A stretch of 64,000 bases of DNA, from NCBI GenBank assembly GCA_010015805.1, contig ML978122.1:2576453-2640452 (forward strand). The letters are read 5' to 3'. Shown here piece after piece: positions 1-10,908 of this stretch. Made by a program: the position numbers and the translations under genes. The stretch's first letter is position 1; every line of letters begins with the position of its first letter. Source of the DNA: Rhizodiscina lignyota (taxonomy: Eukaryota; Ascomycota; Dothideomycetes; Aulographales; Rhizodiscinaceae). The notes under the pieces were generated by a model. The model was not told the origin of the DNA. It was given only the letters and a program-made list of their open reading frames with translations, and searched no databases.

Positions 1-1398
1 ACTGCTTCCTGAAGATGGCAACCACTATCCCTCTCTTCGCGAGAAATCCAACGAATAATGAAGAACAATTCCATATCAAGCGGATGATCATGATTTGTAA
101 CCAGAACCTATTTACTTCCGCCAAGAAGTTGGAGGTTTTCAAATTCGTCAGATCAAAGGCTCTTTCAAGGTATGCCAAATAATTTCATTGAGATTTGTGC
201 ACATCTAAGCGATTCTAGATATGGCTGGTATCCAGAAGGACTCAAGCTGCTGAAAGGCAAGGGCCTGAAGAGGAAGGCTGAACAAGACAGCACGCATGCC
301 TTGAGCGACAAGACCGTCGCAGATGTCTGTGAAGCAGCGATTGGCGCATCATTCTTGCAGTACAATGTCCAGGGAGTTTGGAATCCCGACAGTTGGCAGA
401 ATGCCATTACGGCCGTCACGAACCTCGTTCAAAACTCAGATCACACGGCTAAGAAATGGTCTGATTACTATGAGCTGTACAGCGTGCCGGAATTTCATCA
501 CACAAATGCAACCGCAGCTCAGCTCAACATGGCCGCTCAGATTGAGCAAGCCCACTGCTACCACTTCAATTTCCCGAAGCTCCTGCGTTCTGCATTCATG
601 CACCCTTCTCGCTCCACGCAAATCGAAAAGATACCCTCTTACCAGCGTTTGGAATTCCTCGGCGATGCTCTTCTGGATTTGGCCTGCGTCACGCACCTCT
701 TCTACAATTACCCCACGAAAGATCCTCAATGGCTTACCGAGCACAAAACGGCCATGGTGTCGAACAGGTTCCTCGGGGCTGTCTGCGTGAAACTAGGTTT
801 CCATCATCACCTGGTCCATGACTACTCCTCTATTGAGAACAGCATCACAAGCTACGTTCTGGAGGCCACAGAGGCGGAAGCAGATAGCAACGGATCCCCG
901 GATTATTGGACCAGCATTAAAGAGGCGCCAAAATGCTTGCCGGATATCGTGGAATCCTACATCGGAGCCATATTTGTGGACTCGGGATTCAATTACGGAG
1001 AGGTACAGAGGTTCTTCGACGAGCATATCAAACGCTACTTTGAAGATATGACCATCTACGACACCTTCGCCAGCAATCATCCCATTACGCGATTGCATCA
1101 CCTCCTCGCGATCGATTTCGGCTGCCACGACCATTCTATCATGAGCCAGACCGTTCCTCCTCTGGCTGAGGGTATGACGCCAAAGATCATCGCTGGCTTC
1201 TTGGTTCATGGTCAAGTCATCACAGACGATGTTGGAGATTCGGGGAGATATGCGAAGGAAAGAGCGAGTAAGAAAGCTCTCGTGATGCTGCGAGCGCTGG
1301 CACCATCGCAGTTTAGGCGCAAGTACGGTTGTGATTGCAAGGTTGCTGATGATGAGGAGACTGAAGTAGAGGGTCCTGACTTGGGTACTGCTATATGA
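1..1398 (+). CDS. dcl1: Dicer-like protein 1, C-terminal part (5' truncated by window edge)
   Basis: This is the 3' end of a Dicer-like ribonuclease, which cuts double-stranded RNA into small RNAs for silencing. Reading starts in frame at base 3; an intron (170-218, GTATGC..CTAG) joins an upstream exon ending FVRSKALS to RYGWYPEGLKLL, the usual end of the first RNase III domain. The second RNase III domain follows, with the signature QRLEFLGDALLD (about 643-678) and a later acidic motif PDIVESYIGAIFVDSG. After it come a short double-strand-RNA-binding-like segment (GRYAKERASKKALVML) and a cysteine-rich tail RRKYGCDCK, which points to the DCL1 rather than the DCL2 type. The helicase and PAZ regions lie outside the window. 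The stop is at 1396-1398. The family call is firm; the DCL1 subtype rests on the tail. Confidence 0.9.
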
Positions 1399-2220
1399 AT
1401 CATGATAGACTAGTTGGATACCTTTTTCTCAAAAATTGATGAGAATGACATACCTTTCGGTAACACTCGAGCAGTACAAGTGGCCGATCAAATAGTTGCA
1501 AGTAGCAATGCGAAGAGATGGCTCTTGATATTGGTGCATAAGCATTTTCTACAGCTGCCGCGGACCCTGATCAAACAAGTGTACGCTGCTGAGGGATTGA
1601 TTTCTCGAAGTCTATTGATTGGGTTGAACAGATTCCAGATATCACAAGTGTTCCGGTTATAAGCATCCTTATAATGGTCGTCTTGATTCACTTTTACGCA
1701 TACACAGCATTCAATTTCTCAATTGAAGAGTAACACGTATCAAAATACTCGTCGCATGAAACAAGAAAAACCCGTAAAGTCGCCGCAACCTCGCTGAGCA
1801 GGCATCGGATGCCTCGGAATGCCTTTATCGCGAACATGTGGCAGACACTTCCCGTTTCTGATTTGGGTATATTCCTTTGGTTTCGAATACCTTGGTGAGC
1901 ATATCAGTCATAAAATTCACCCAACTCTCAGGAGTCCACGAAAGATCATTGCGGAGGTTCCAGTAATGATCGAATGCTTTGCTGGAATTAGAGCGGCGTC
2001 GGAGCAATACGGCATTTTCGCTGACCAGATATGCGTTTCTAGAGACGAAGGATCCAATCAGTCTCTATGAAGTGTAGATTGATGAGATCAGGTAATATTG
2101 GTTGTCTGTCCTATATAAGAAAGTCTCAAGACAATTCAAAAGCTTTCGTGTCGCCATTCCAACGTCTCTCCGCATAGTTTTCTTCACATCAATACCTACC
2201 ACGAACATCTTCCCTGCATA
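1399..2220. other. Intergenic region with TATA box for the next gene
   Basis: Short open frames here have no recognisable family features and stop codons are frequent. A TATA-like element CTATATAAGA lies at 2111-2120, about 105 bp before the next start codon, and is followed by a C/T-rich stretch. Nothing else was seen. Confidence 0.45.
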
Positions 2221-2718
2221 ATGGATCGCCTCATTGCTCAGGATGCTATCATGAAGAGAGTGTATCAATGGGCCGATGCGGAAGATGCTTTGGATCGTGA
2301 ATCGATCGTCTCGCTGTTCATGCCGGAGCAAAAACTCACCCTCGACATGTCTAGCCTCCTCGGCGTGCCATCGATGGAGATAACGCCAGTGCAGTTCTGG
2401 GAGCAAATATACAATTCACTGGCCGGTTTCACAGCGACACAACATCTCATGACAAACCCTCTTTTTACGTTTGATGAAGAGAATCCATTGAAAATGCGGG
2501 TGGTGGTCAATGTCCTGGCTTACCATTGTATCGAGGCAGATGGAAAGCTGGAAAGTGTCACGTCCCGTGGAAAAGAAGAGATAGATTTTGAGATGCACAG
2601 CGGAAAGTGGATGATCAGAGCAATTATCATCAAACCCACAGCTCCGGGGGATAATCCTCAGTTGTACCAGGTGGCAAGTGAGAGAGTTCATAAGGGAGAT
2701 GTCCGGAAAGGGAAATAA
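2221..2718 (+). CDS. SnoaL/NTF2-like small protein
   Basis: A single-exon protein of 165 residues. The opening (MDRLIAQDAIMKRVYQWADAED...FMPEQKLTLDMS) and alternating hydrophobic strands later on (MRVVVNVLAYHCI, WMIRAIIIKPT) match the cone-shaped NTF2/SnoaL-like fold used by small cyclases, hydrolases and dehydratases, and also by many proteins with no known substrate. Length is normal for that fold. The A at -3 and a TATA box 105 bp upstream support the start. It has no signal peptide and is probably cytosolic. It lies 0.5 kb before a LovD-like hydrolase on the same strand, a pairing seen in some secondary-metabolite loci, but no synthase is nearby. The fold is likely; the reaction cannot be told. 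Confidence 0.75.
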   Translation: MDRLIAQDAIMKRVYQWADAEDALDRESIVSLFMPEQKLTLDMSSLLGVPSMEITPVQFWEQIYNSLAGFTATQHLMTNPLFTFDEENPLKMRVVVNVLAYHCIEADGKLESVTSRGKEEIDFEMHSGKWMIRAIIIKPTAPGDNPQLYQVASERVHKGDVRKGK

Positions 2719-3226
2719 TGATAAGACGTACTACGATATCGTATCTTTCAAACGCTTGAAATCTCCCTTCGTACCTTCCAAACTGATGATTGCCATGTCT
2801 CCATATCTCTAGCTCCATCGTGTCATCTACAACTTTGAGTACTATTTTTGGATATGTTAATAATGTCGATTCGGATGTCGCCAATTACAGGTCTGAACAG
2901 GTCTTCGATCCTTCGGGATTAGTATTCGGGATTAGTATTCGACTCGCCGAACTAAAAGATCAGACCAACAAACCAGAAAGAAAGACGGTCTGATTTTTAC
3001 TGGCCTGCCCTCCTTGTGTTACTCGTGGATTCGTGGATATACTTCATTACGGCCGAACCTGATCGGGAGATCCTTGAGAGGAGCTGAAACGGGGCGCCCG
3101 AGCCGCTGGAAATGCTTTTGAATTCTACAGGTGGTGGCTATCATACAACTACCGCAGTTCCCTTGATTCCAGTTAGTTTTACTTCATTCTGGTACCGTTC
3201 TTTCTTTAGTCTAAAAAACCTCCACG
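2719..3226. other. Intergenic region
   Basis: No credible gene. The duplicated phrase GGGATTAGTATTCG at about 2917-2941 is a short direct repeat. Pyrimidine-rich sequence precedes the start codon at 3227. Confidence 0.4.
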
Positions 3227-4616
3227 ATGGCGTCTCCGAGCGCTTTCACACTCTCAGCGGAGAAAATAGATCGCATTCGAAACAGTCAGTTCCTTTTCAT
3301 ATAACAAAGTTTGAAATTCAAATAACTTACATAAACAGTAATTGACGCATCGACTTCTGATCCGGAGACTCAACTGCCTAGCTGCGTCGGCGTCCTCGTC
3401 GACCGCAACGGAGATGTCGTCTACTCACATGCTTCTGGATTCAAGGATCTTAGCACCAAAGAGCCGATGACGCTGGAGACCCTGCATTGGTATGCATCGT
3501 GTACGAAACTGGTTACGACGACTGCATGTATGCAACTCGTCGAACGTGGCGTGCTGGATCTTGACGACGAAGATTTGGCAGAGCGCGTGTGTCCCGAGCT
3601 GCAGAACCTCAAAGTACTTGACGGGTTTGACGAAAGCGGGAAGCCGATTTTAGTGGAGAAACAGAACAAGATCACGATGCGCATGCTGCTCACGCACACC
3701 GCTGGATTCTCTTACGTCTCGTTCAGTGAGCCGATACGCAAGGCGCTCCCGGAACGTTACAACGAAATTGAAGGACCCATCGAGTCCATGTGCATCCCGC
3801 TGCTCTTCCAGCCGGGGACAGGTTGGAACTATGGCATCAACACTGATTTCGTGGGCTTCATTGTAGAGCGATTGAGTGGGTTGAGGTTGGAGGACTACTT
3901 CCAGCGGAACATCTTCCAACCGCTCGGAATCACTGATAATACCATGTTCCCGCAAGGTGAGCAATTAGAAAGAATCGGCACACTGCATCTTCGCAACCCG
4001 GTGGATGGAAAGGTCATTCCAATTCCCCATCTCTACGGCCGACATTTAGAGTCGACAGATTCGCAGTGCCATGGCGGAACATCGACATTCGGACTCCCGG
4101 CGCAGTACATGAAGCTGCTGGCTGCGCTACTCAACAATGGGAAGAGCCCGAAAACCGGCCAACAAATCCTGAATCCGCATACTGTGGATCTAATGTTCAC
4201 CGCTCAAACGCCACAGTTCACAAAGGGTGGCGTGAAGGGCCAGAAAGGCGGCTTACCGTTCGTTATCAACGACTCGGAGCAGCTCTGCATGCCGGGAAGG
4301 CAGAGTAAAACGCAGGGGTGGAGTTTTGCAGGTATGGTGGAAGACGATCATGAGAATCGCGAGCCAAATAGAGTGGCTATGAATGATGAGACGACCCTGC
4401 CGTGCGGCGAGAATACAGTGTGGTGGGCAGGCGTTCCGAACTTGTACTGGTGGATTGATAGAGAAACAGGCGTCGCCGGAATTGTGGGAACGCATATGAT
4501 GCCGTGGCTAGGTAAGTAAACTCATCCAATTTCTTGGAACCGTTGACTGATCGTTGGCAGATCCGAAAGCACTGAACACTTGGAAAGAGGTGCTAGAGGT
4601 CGTTTACAGCAGCTGA
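3227..4616 (+). CDS. Beta-lactamase-fold serine hydrolase / LovD-like transesterase
   Basis: Three exons (3227-3284, 3339-4511, 4561-4616) give 428 residues. Introns are 3285-3338 and 4512-4560, and all phases agree. The protein has the class C beta-lactamase fold: the SxxK nucleophile motif is SCTK at residues 73-76, the YxN motif is YGIN at 184-187, and LLTHTAGFSY is the typical segment between them. Fungal members of this group are esterases or acyl transferases, such as the lovastatin side-chain transferase LovD; they are rarely antibiotic-degrading enzymes. There is no signal peptide, which fits an intracellular role. The first exon (MASPSAFTLSAEKIDRIRN) joins smoothly to IDASTSDPETQLPSCVGVLV, supporting the start. 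The natural substrate is unknown. Confidence 0.87.
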
Positions 4617-4695
4617 TGTTGTAGATGCTGTCCCAGGGAGCGCAGGAGCGCTGGTACGAGAGTACTATTCACTCACTCTAATGCTAAACGCCAGC

Positions 4696-7600
4696 TCAAT
4701 GCAGCCTTCTCAGTCCTTCGATCAAGCTTCTGAACCATTCTGCATCTAGACTCTGTCCCTCGCCACCCACGTCCATATTCGTAGTGATGCCCTTTAGCTT
4801 ATCGGCCACTTCTTCCTGTATATCCGCCGGCATGTCCAAGAATTTCTCCACTAGCTCCCCATCGACAAAGCGCACGGGAGCTTCCATCTGACGTACTTGA
4901 GTCTTGTAGGCTCTGAAAGTGTCGAATGGAATGAGGCCTGGCGACTGAACGTAATCCGTAAGAATGGTCTGTAGTTCCATGAGGAGATTGAGGTAGCGAC
5001 GTGTGATAAGCGCGAAGAGATAGATAGATCCCTCAACCTGCGTAACAACTACATTAGCCCTGTACAAATGACGAGTCAACTGATTGCTTACCGTAGCCAA
5101 GAACGCCTTTGGCGCCACTACCGCCGTTTCTGCAGCAGCAACATCGACCTTTCTCATCCTATTCACCATCTCGCCCAGATTCATCTCCGCCTCGACTCTC
5201 ATGGTCCTCTTATCTTCCTCAGTCACACCATCGACTTGGCGTGCCATCAGCAGCAAATTGCCCTCTGCGTCAGACTCCAGGTACTTGTTTTCGCCGACTT
5301 CTGCAACACTCGTCCCCCATACTGCCTGAAAATGCCCAGCAACCTCTTTCAGGATATCCGCATCTCTTCCAGCTTCGTGGTGCAGCAAGCTCACACTCTT
5401 CATCAGATCCGCAACGGCAATGATGTCTCCCGCTATCGTCAAATCGATCGGGGCCGTGCTCGTTCTGTACGCCGCCTTTCTCTCGATCGTCGGACTTGAG
5501 CCGTGCTGGTGCTGAAACTGGTAGACCGCAATGGTCTTCATCAAGCCGGCCACGATCCTGCCTTGAGACATCGCAAGGCATCGGCAGGCACCTTTGACTG
5601 CGTTCTCCGTTACAAGCTTCAGTACCCTATCTTCCGTCACCTCGAATACCAGCATTCGCCCCTTGACTACATCTCCTTCTCCTGGCTCTTCTAGATATGC
5701 CGTGCCCACGACAAATCTCTCACTCAAGCCTCCATTTCCATCTTCGAGTTCGCACCTCATCACACTCTCGACAAGCTCGTCCCTATTCAGGCTGTAGTCA
5801 TCCAGCTCTCTGAACACAATTTCATCGACTATCTTGAAGCTGCTTTCAACAATCTCCGCGCCGTCAACTAGCGTTCGTTTGATCGTCCCCATGCCGAACA
5901 CCTTCAGAGCCCCACTGTAGGCTATCCGCCTTACAGTCTCGTTCACAATGAGTGTCTGGACGTGAGTGGTTCGCTCTTTATCAATTAGCGCGATCCTCAG
6001 ATCTTCATTTGTCGCAATGGCAACCGCATCAGGGTACGCGACAGCGTCGAATGCGCATACGCAAGTCGCCTTCTCCGCCGTGACGGTAGAGTACACGAGT
6101 CGTCCTTCTGAGGCGTAGATTAAGCTTGGCTGCTCGCAGACCGCAAAGACGGAAGACAGTCCATCGCCACGGGGAAGCTCTTTGAAGGAGGCTTGCTGCG
6201 TGCCCAGTACGATCGACTTGCGGCCGGAGAGCGCGAAAGACTTAGGGTCGAGTGAATAGGTGATGACATTGCCATCTGCCATGGCGATGAAAAGAGTGGG
6301 TGGAGCGGACGAAAATATGTGGGTTAAGAGGAGCGAGCGAGGGACGGAGACGTTTGCCTCGTCGACGACCACCGTGGTGTGAATGGGATCGAGAGTTGAG
6401 AGATCGACAATTGAGACCTGAGCGTTTGCCCAGAAGCCAACTAATGCTATCGATGGCATTGAGGGTGATATCGTTATGCAAGCAATTTGCCCTTGGGCTG
6501 GGTAAGACTTTTGCGCAATGACTGAGAAATTGTTGGACAGGTCAAGAACAGTAAGATCGGTGCTTCCAACGGAGAGGAGAAGGTGGGTGGAAGTGGCTGA
6601 TACGGCGGTGATTGCTTCGCCATCTGACGGGGTCCATTCAGCCACGGTCATACCAGAATCGACTTCTGTAAGCTTGGCGGCAGAGCTAGTAACTTGGAGA
6701 AGACGGCCTTGAGGTAGAGAGCTTGCGTGCAGAGTCTGTTGGTTCAAGGAGAGACCAGCAAAGTCTGCGACCTCCTCTACTTCACCATCGTCACTGAAGC
6801 GGAAGATGCGAGTCTCGTCAATAAAGGTGACGATTAGCGTATCGACCTCCAATGATGAAGCGTTGGATTGAACACTGAAGACGTCTGTGATATTGTTCAT
6901 TTCACCGAGCATCCCGAGGTCTTCGAGGCCAACTCCACTCCGGACGCTGCGCAAGCTGCCATCCTTCCAAGCACCACTACCCGTGACGATGCGTGCTTGG
7001 CCGGACGAGTACTCGTTCGTTTGACCTTCCCCTGAGCGGTTGCCCAAGTCCATGATTGTGAAGTCAAGGATGGGTGCAATATTTGAAAACGTTTGGATCA
7101 CTTCCATCGATCGTTCTTGAATCCTAATCACTTGAGAATCGCCTTGGTGGGATCCAACAAAGATGTGGCCGGCATCCAGATACACCAATGTAGATGCACG
7201 AGACGTCTCTCCAATGATATCGAGCTGCCAGTGGTCCACTGCACCGTCATCATCCACCATAAGCATAAGTAGATATAGCCTGCCGTAGTCATCGGCAAGC
7301 ACAAATCGCTGATTGTCCACCTGTGCCCATGCACAGAAAATGGTTGCCTCATCTAACGGCCGGACCAACGGCTCGGCACCAAGATCATTCTGTGACTCAT
7401 GATAGTAGGTTATAGACGTCTCCCCGAGAATGAGCAAGCCTCCAACGGGTTCCGAAATTGGTATCAGATGGCTGGCTCCAAGTTCTAAGAGGCGATCTCC
7501 ACCTTCCAAATCTTTAAATTCGACACCTCCGGTGTCGTTCTTCCCAGCAGGTGTGTACCACAGTTCCGTGATCTTCAATCGTACCTTCGAGTGTGAGTCT

Positions 7601-8266
7601 TGGTATACGAGGGCCAACTGCGGCTTCTGCTTTTCATTCCGGCCGTCTCTTTGTAGAAATGCTGAAGATCGCACGAAGAGTTCCTCGATCCTCGCTGGCA
7701 TCGGCTCGCCCAACATGCCAATCTCCTCTGATTTGTTGCTCTTGTGCACGATTGGCAACACTGTTATTATCCCTTCAAAGACTTCCAGTGTCATGAAACG
7801 CCCACTTGGGTCGATGTGTGAGCGATCTCCGGTTTGAGATTCTCGAGCTGTGCGTTCTGCAAGGTCGACATAGCTCCGCTCTGTCCGGAATTGCCGTGTG
7901 CCTGGGTCCCATGAGAGCGTAAAGTACATAAAACGATCTGTGCCGACAAAGAGGTGGTCCGTCGAGGACGAGGCCGGCCGGATTTTATTAAGGATTGTGA
8001 CTTTGCCGTAGATAGCACGCGAGTGCTGGAGTGTGAGAGCGTCATCGTCGTTCTGCGTGTATATTTCCAGACGATTCGCTTTCCTATGAGCCCATAAGTA
8101 CCAGCTCACTTCCAACTCCATATACAGAGCTCATTGATCTTGGCACAAGGTGTAGAAGAGCTTGATCTTACGCGACGACTAAACACTCATTATCCGGCTC
8201 CAGAAGCTGCAGCTTGAGCGCATGGCGCACGCTGCTGGGCCTGTGGATTGGCACGATGTACGCCAT
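4696..8266 (-). CDS. ddb1: DDB1 homologue (UV-damaged DNA-binding protein 1, CUL4 adaptor)
   Basis: DDB1 is the triple beta-propeller adaptor that links substrate receptors to CUL4-RING ubiquitin ligases in DNA repair and chromatin control. Three exons on the minus strand: 8172-8266, 5092-8083 and 4696-5037. Introns are 8084-8171 and 5038-5091; the second is a multiple of three, so it hides inside one long open frame. The spliced protein is 1142 residues, normal for DDB1. The small first exon encodes MAYIVPIHRPSSVRHALKLQ, joining to KANRLEIYTQNDD and then HLFVGTDRFMYFTLSWDP, all near-invariant DDB1 text. Removing the second intron restores FLATVEGSIYLFAL, another conserved segment. It is divergent from the amidase gene with about 480 bp between starts. 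Confidence 0.95.
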
Positions 8267-8746
8267 GGCCGTGTGTGATGCTCCACTGCGTGAACTGTGA
8301 CTTGTAGTGGAGTGGAGCTGCGAGAAGAGCACGACTCGCTGACTCGCTGAGGAAAGAGCTCAAGCGCGGATAACGCGAAGTGACGCCCTGACGTACGCGA
8401 TTCATTTCGTCCGGCCGAAATATCCCCGTTTATCTCGATAAGATTTGACCGGAGAACTTCCCTTCAGGGAATCATTACCAAGAGATATCCTGCTCCCGTA
8501 TACCGAATTACCGAACTCATATCACTAGTCTTCGTAGTCTTCTCCATCTACGGAGTAGTTCCGGGATTTAGTCGTGTCTTAGTCCCCAAACGCATTCAGC
8601 GCTTTCCTAAAATGGCAATGTCCAGTCCGCCTACATTTTCGAACGGCGGCACCATTTGATGGTACGGAGTACGTATATAATCTGTCTAAGCCCTAGCTAT
8701 TTGCCAATTAGAGACCATGAGCATGATCTAAATTGAAAACGTCGCA
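8267..8746. promoter_or_regulatory. Divergent promoter between ddb1 and amidase
   Basis: Both genes are read outward from this 480-bp stretch. A TATA-like GTATATAATC lies at about 8673-8682, roughly 70 bp before the amidase start. Two exact copies of the 9-mer TACGGAGTA occur at 8549-8557 and 8663-8671. No gene was seen. Confidence 0.5.
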
Positions 8747-10824
8747 ATGGTGAGCTATGCCCTCAAACTTTATCTCTGCATCTTGTCTTATGTTTCGACT
8801 AGTCTTCTCAACTAAGCATAGTCGACGCGAGTATCGAAGATCACAGACAAGCATTGACTTCGGGTAACATCACGAGCGTAGAGCTGGTAGTCAAATACCT
8901 CATCCGCATCGCGACGTATGATATCCGTAGGGGTCTAAATGCATTCACCGTCTTCAACCCGAACGTGCTCGACGAGGCACAAGCCTCCGATGACCGAAGA
9001 GCGGCAGGATTGCCTCCCAGACTGTTAGAGGGCATTCCGTATACCCTCAAAGACAGTTACAAGTACAAAGGCATGACCGTGACGAATGGGTCGCCCGCTC
9101 TCATTGGCCTTGAATCCAGCGAAGACGCTCCTATTGCCGCGAGGCTTCGCGCCGCTGGTGCGGTGCTGATCGGAAAGACTAACATGCCCCCCATGGCAGC
9201 CGGTGGAATGCAGAGAGGCCTTTACGGTAGAGCAGAAAGTCCGTACAATGAAAAATACCTGACAGGGGGGTTTTCGTCGGGATCTTCGAACGGGGCAGCT
9301 ACGTCGACTACTAGTGGCATGGCAGTTTTTGGCATGGGCTCAGAGACTGTGTCTTCTGGAAGATCGCCTGCATCGAATAATGCTCTGATCGCATATACAC
9401 CGTCGAGAGGTATCCTGTCTTGCCGAGGACTCTGGCCTCTCTACGTGACCTGTGACGTTCCGGTGCCGTACGCAAGAAACATGAAGGACATGCTTGATAT
9501 CCTTGCGGTCATCACCAAGCCTGACGAGGAGAGTAAAGGCGATTTCTGGAGGGAACAAACTCATGTCACGCTGCCTCAACCCCCGAAGATTGACTACCAA
9601 AGCCTTGCACAACCTCAATCATTAAGAGGTAAACGCATCGGGGTCCCCAAAATGTACATTGGAGAAAAAGATTCAAATCCGCACACGAAACCTACAGTAG
9701 TCGGCAACAGCGTGAGGCACCTATTCCACGTGGCCCAGACAGACCTCGAAGCGCTTGGAGCCGAAGTCGTGTACACAGACTTTCCTCTTGTAACCAATTA
9801 CGAAGACGAAACTATATGCGGCGAGACTAACAATGTCATCGGCCTGCCGCAAGGATGGAATCAGTGGGAGCGCGGATTGATCTGCGCAAAGGCGTGGGAT
9901 GACTTTCTCAAACAGAACAACGACAGTAAAATTCCGGATCTCTCAGCTGTGGACCCTCTCCTTCTCTTTCCCAAGCCAAAAGGTTACATCCCGGATACCT
10001 TCATCGAAGTCAAGAACTGGATCGACTACGCCGGACTTCCGAAGCTCGCTGCGGAATACAGAGATTCTCCACTGCTAGAATTGCCTGGCGTGAAGCAAGC
10101 TTTAGCAAGTCTCGAAGCTCAGCGGAAGCGAGACTTAGAGGACTGGATGGACGAGCAAAAGCTGGACTGTGTCGTCTTCCCAGCTCAGGGGGACGTCGGA
10201 CTGGCAGATCTAGAGTTCAACCTCGCAAGCGCGGAACACTCGCTTCAAAATGGCGTCAAATATTCAAACGGCAACCGAGCCATTCGACATCTGGGAGTAC
10301 CCACTGTGAATGTTCCAATGGGCGTGATGCCAGAGCAGCAAATGCCCTTGAACTTGACGTTTGCAGGGAAGGCGTATGAAGACGCGAAGTTACTGGAGTA
10401 TGCTTACGCGTATGAACAACAGAGCCAGAGACGGACAACGCCACCTTTGACTCCAGCTTTGGCGACGGATGCTTTATCGGGTCCTCCAAGGACTTCAAGA
10501 AGGTCCCCAGGCCGCAGACAAGAGCTGACAGCCTCTGTAGAAACTCAACGTCATGGCGACACAAGATTAAAATTGCATCTATCAGGCTCGATAAATGTTG
10601 AAAATGGGGCTTCCGTAATTGTGGAGGTGTACTTGGACGGGATGCGAGTGTGGGATGCGCAAATCAATAATAACTCTTACCACACAGCTCTGGACTACAT
10701 ACCTCATGACGTAGTTAGACTGGGATGGGATCTAGAGCCTCTTCCGCCGCGGCCTGTCATGGTTCTTGTCGTAGCGAGGTCAGAGGGTGTCGTAACTGCC
10801 GCGAAGCTGCTATGGGCTGAATAG
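8747..10824 (+). CDS. Amidase-signature family hydrolase
   Basis: A 674-residue amidase-signature enzyme, a family that hydrolyses amide bonds with a Ser-cisSer-Lys triad. The frame has no ATG near its 5' end. The only consistent solution is a first exon holding just the start codon (8747-8749, context GTCGCAATGG), an intron 8750-8802 (GTGAGC..GACTAG), then SSQLSIVDASIEDHRQALTSGNITS, the usual opening. The likely lysine is K84 in EGIPYTLKDSY, the cis-serine lies in GGFSSGSS (about 159-160), and the likely nucleophile is S186 in SETVSSGRSPASNN, a variant typical of a fungal subgroup rather than the bacterial GTDTGGS form. There is a C-terminal extension of about 150 residues past the core. The substrate cannot be read from sequence. 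Confidence 0.85.
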
Positions 10825-10908
10825 CACAAACAGTATGAAATTTGTAACCAGCGGTGATAACCCTTGCTATTCCACTTGTTTCCGCTTCACACTTGACATG
10901 TGTCGTTA

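Noticed and set aside
1414-2070. Short frames after dcl1 (82 and 83 codons)
   Set aside because: No similarity to known folds and no splice link to dcl1 or the next gene.
5038-5091. Eighteen unusual residues inside the DDB1 frame
   Set aside because: Not an insertion: the stretch is a 54-bp intron with GTAAGC donor, branch-like GCTAAT and CAG acceptor; removing it restores conserved text.
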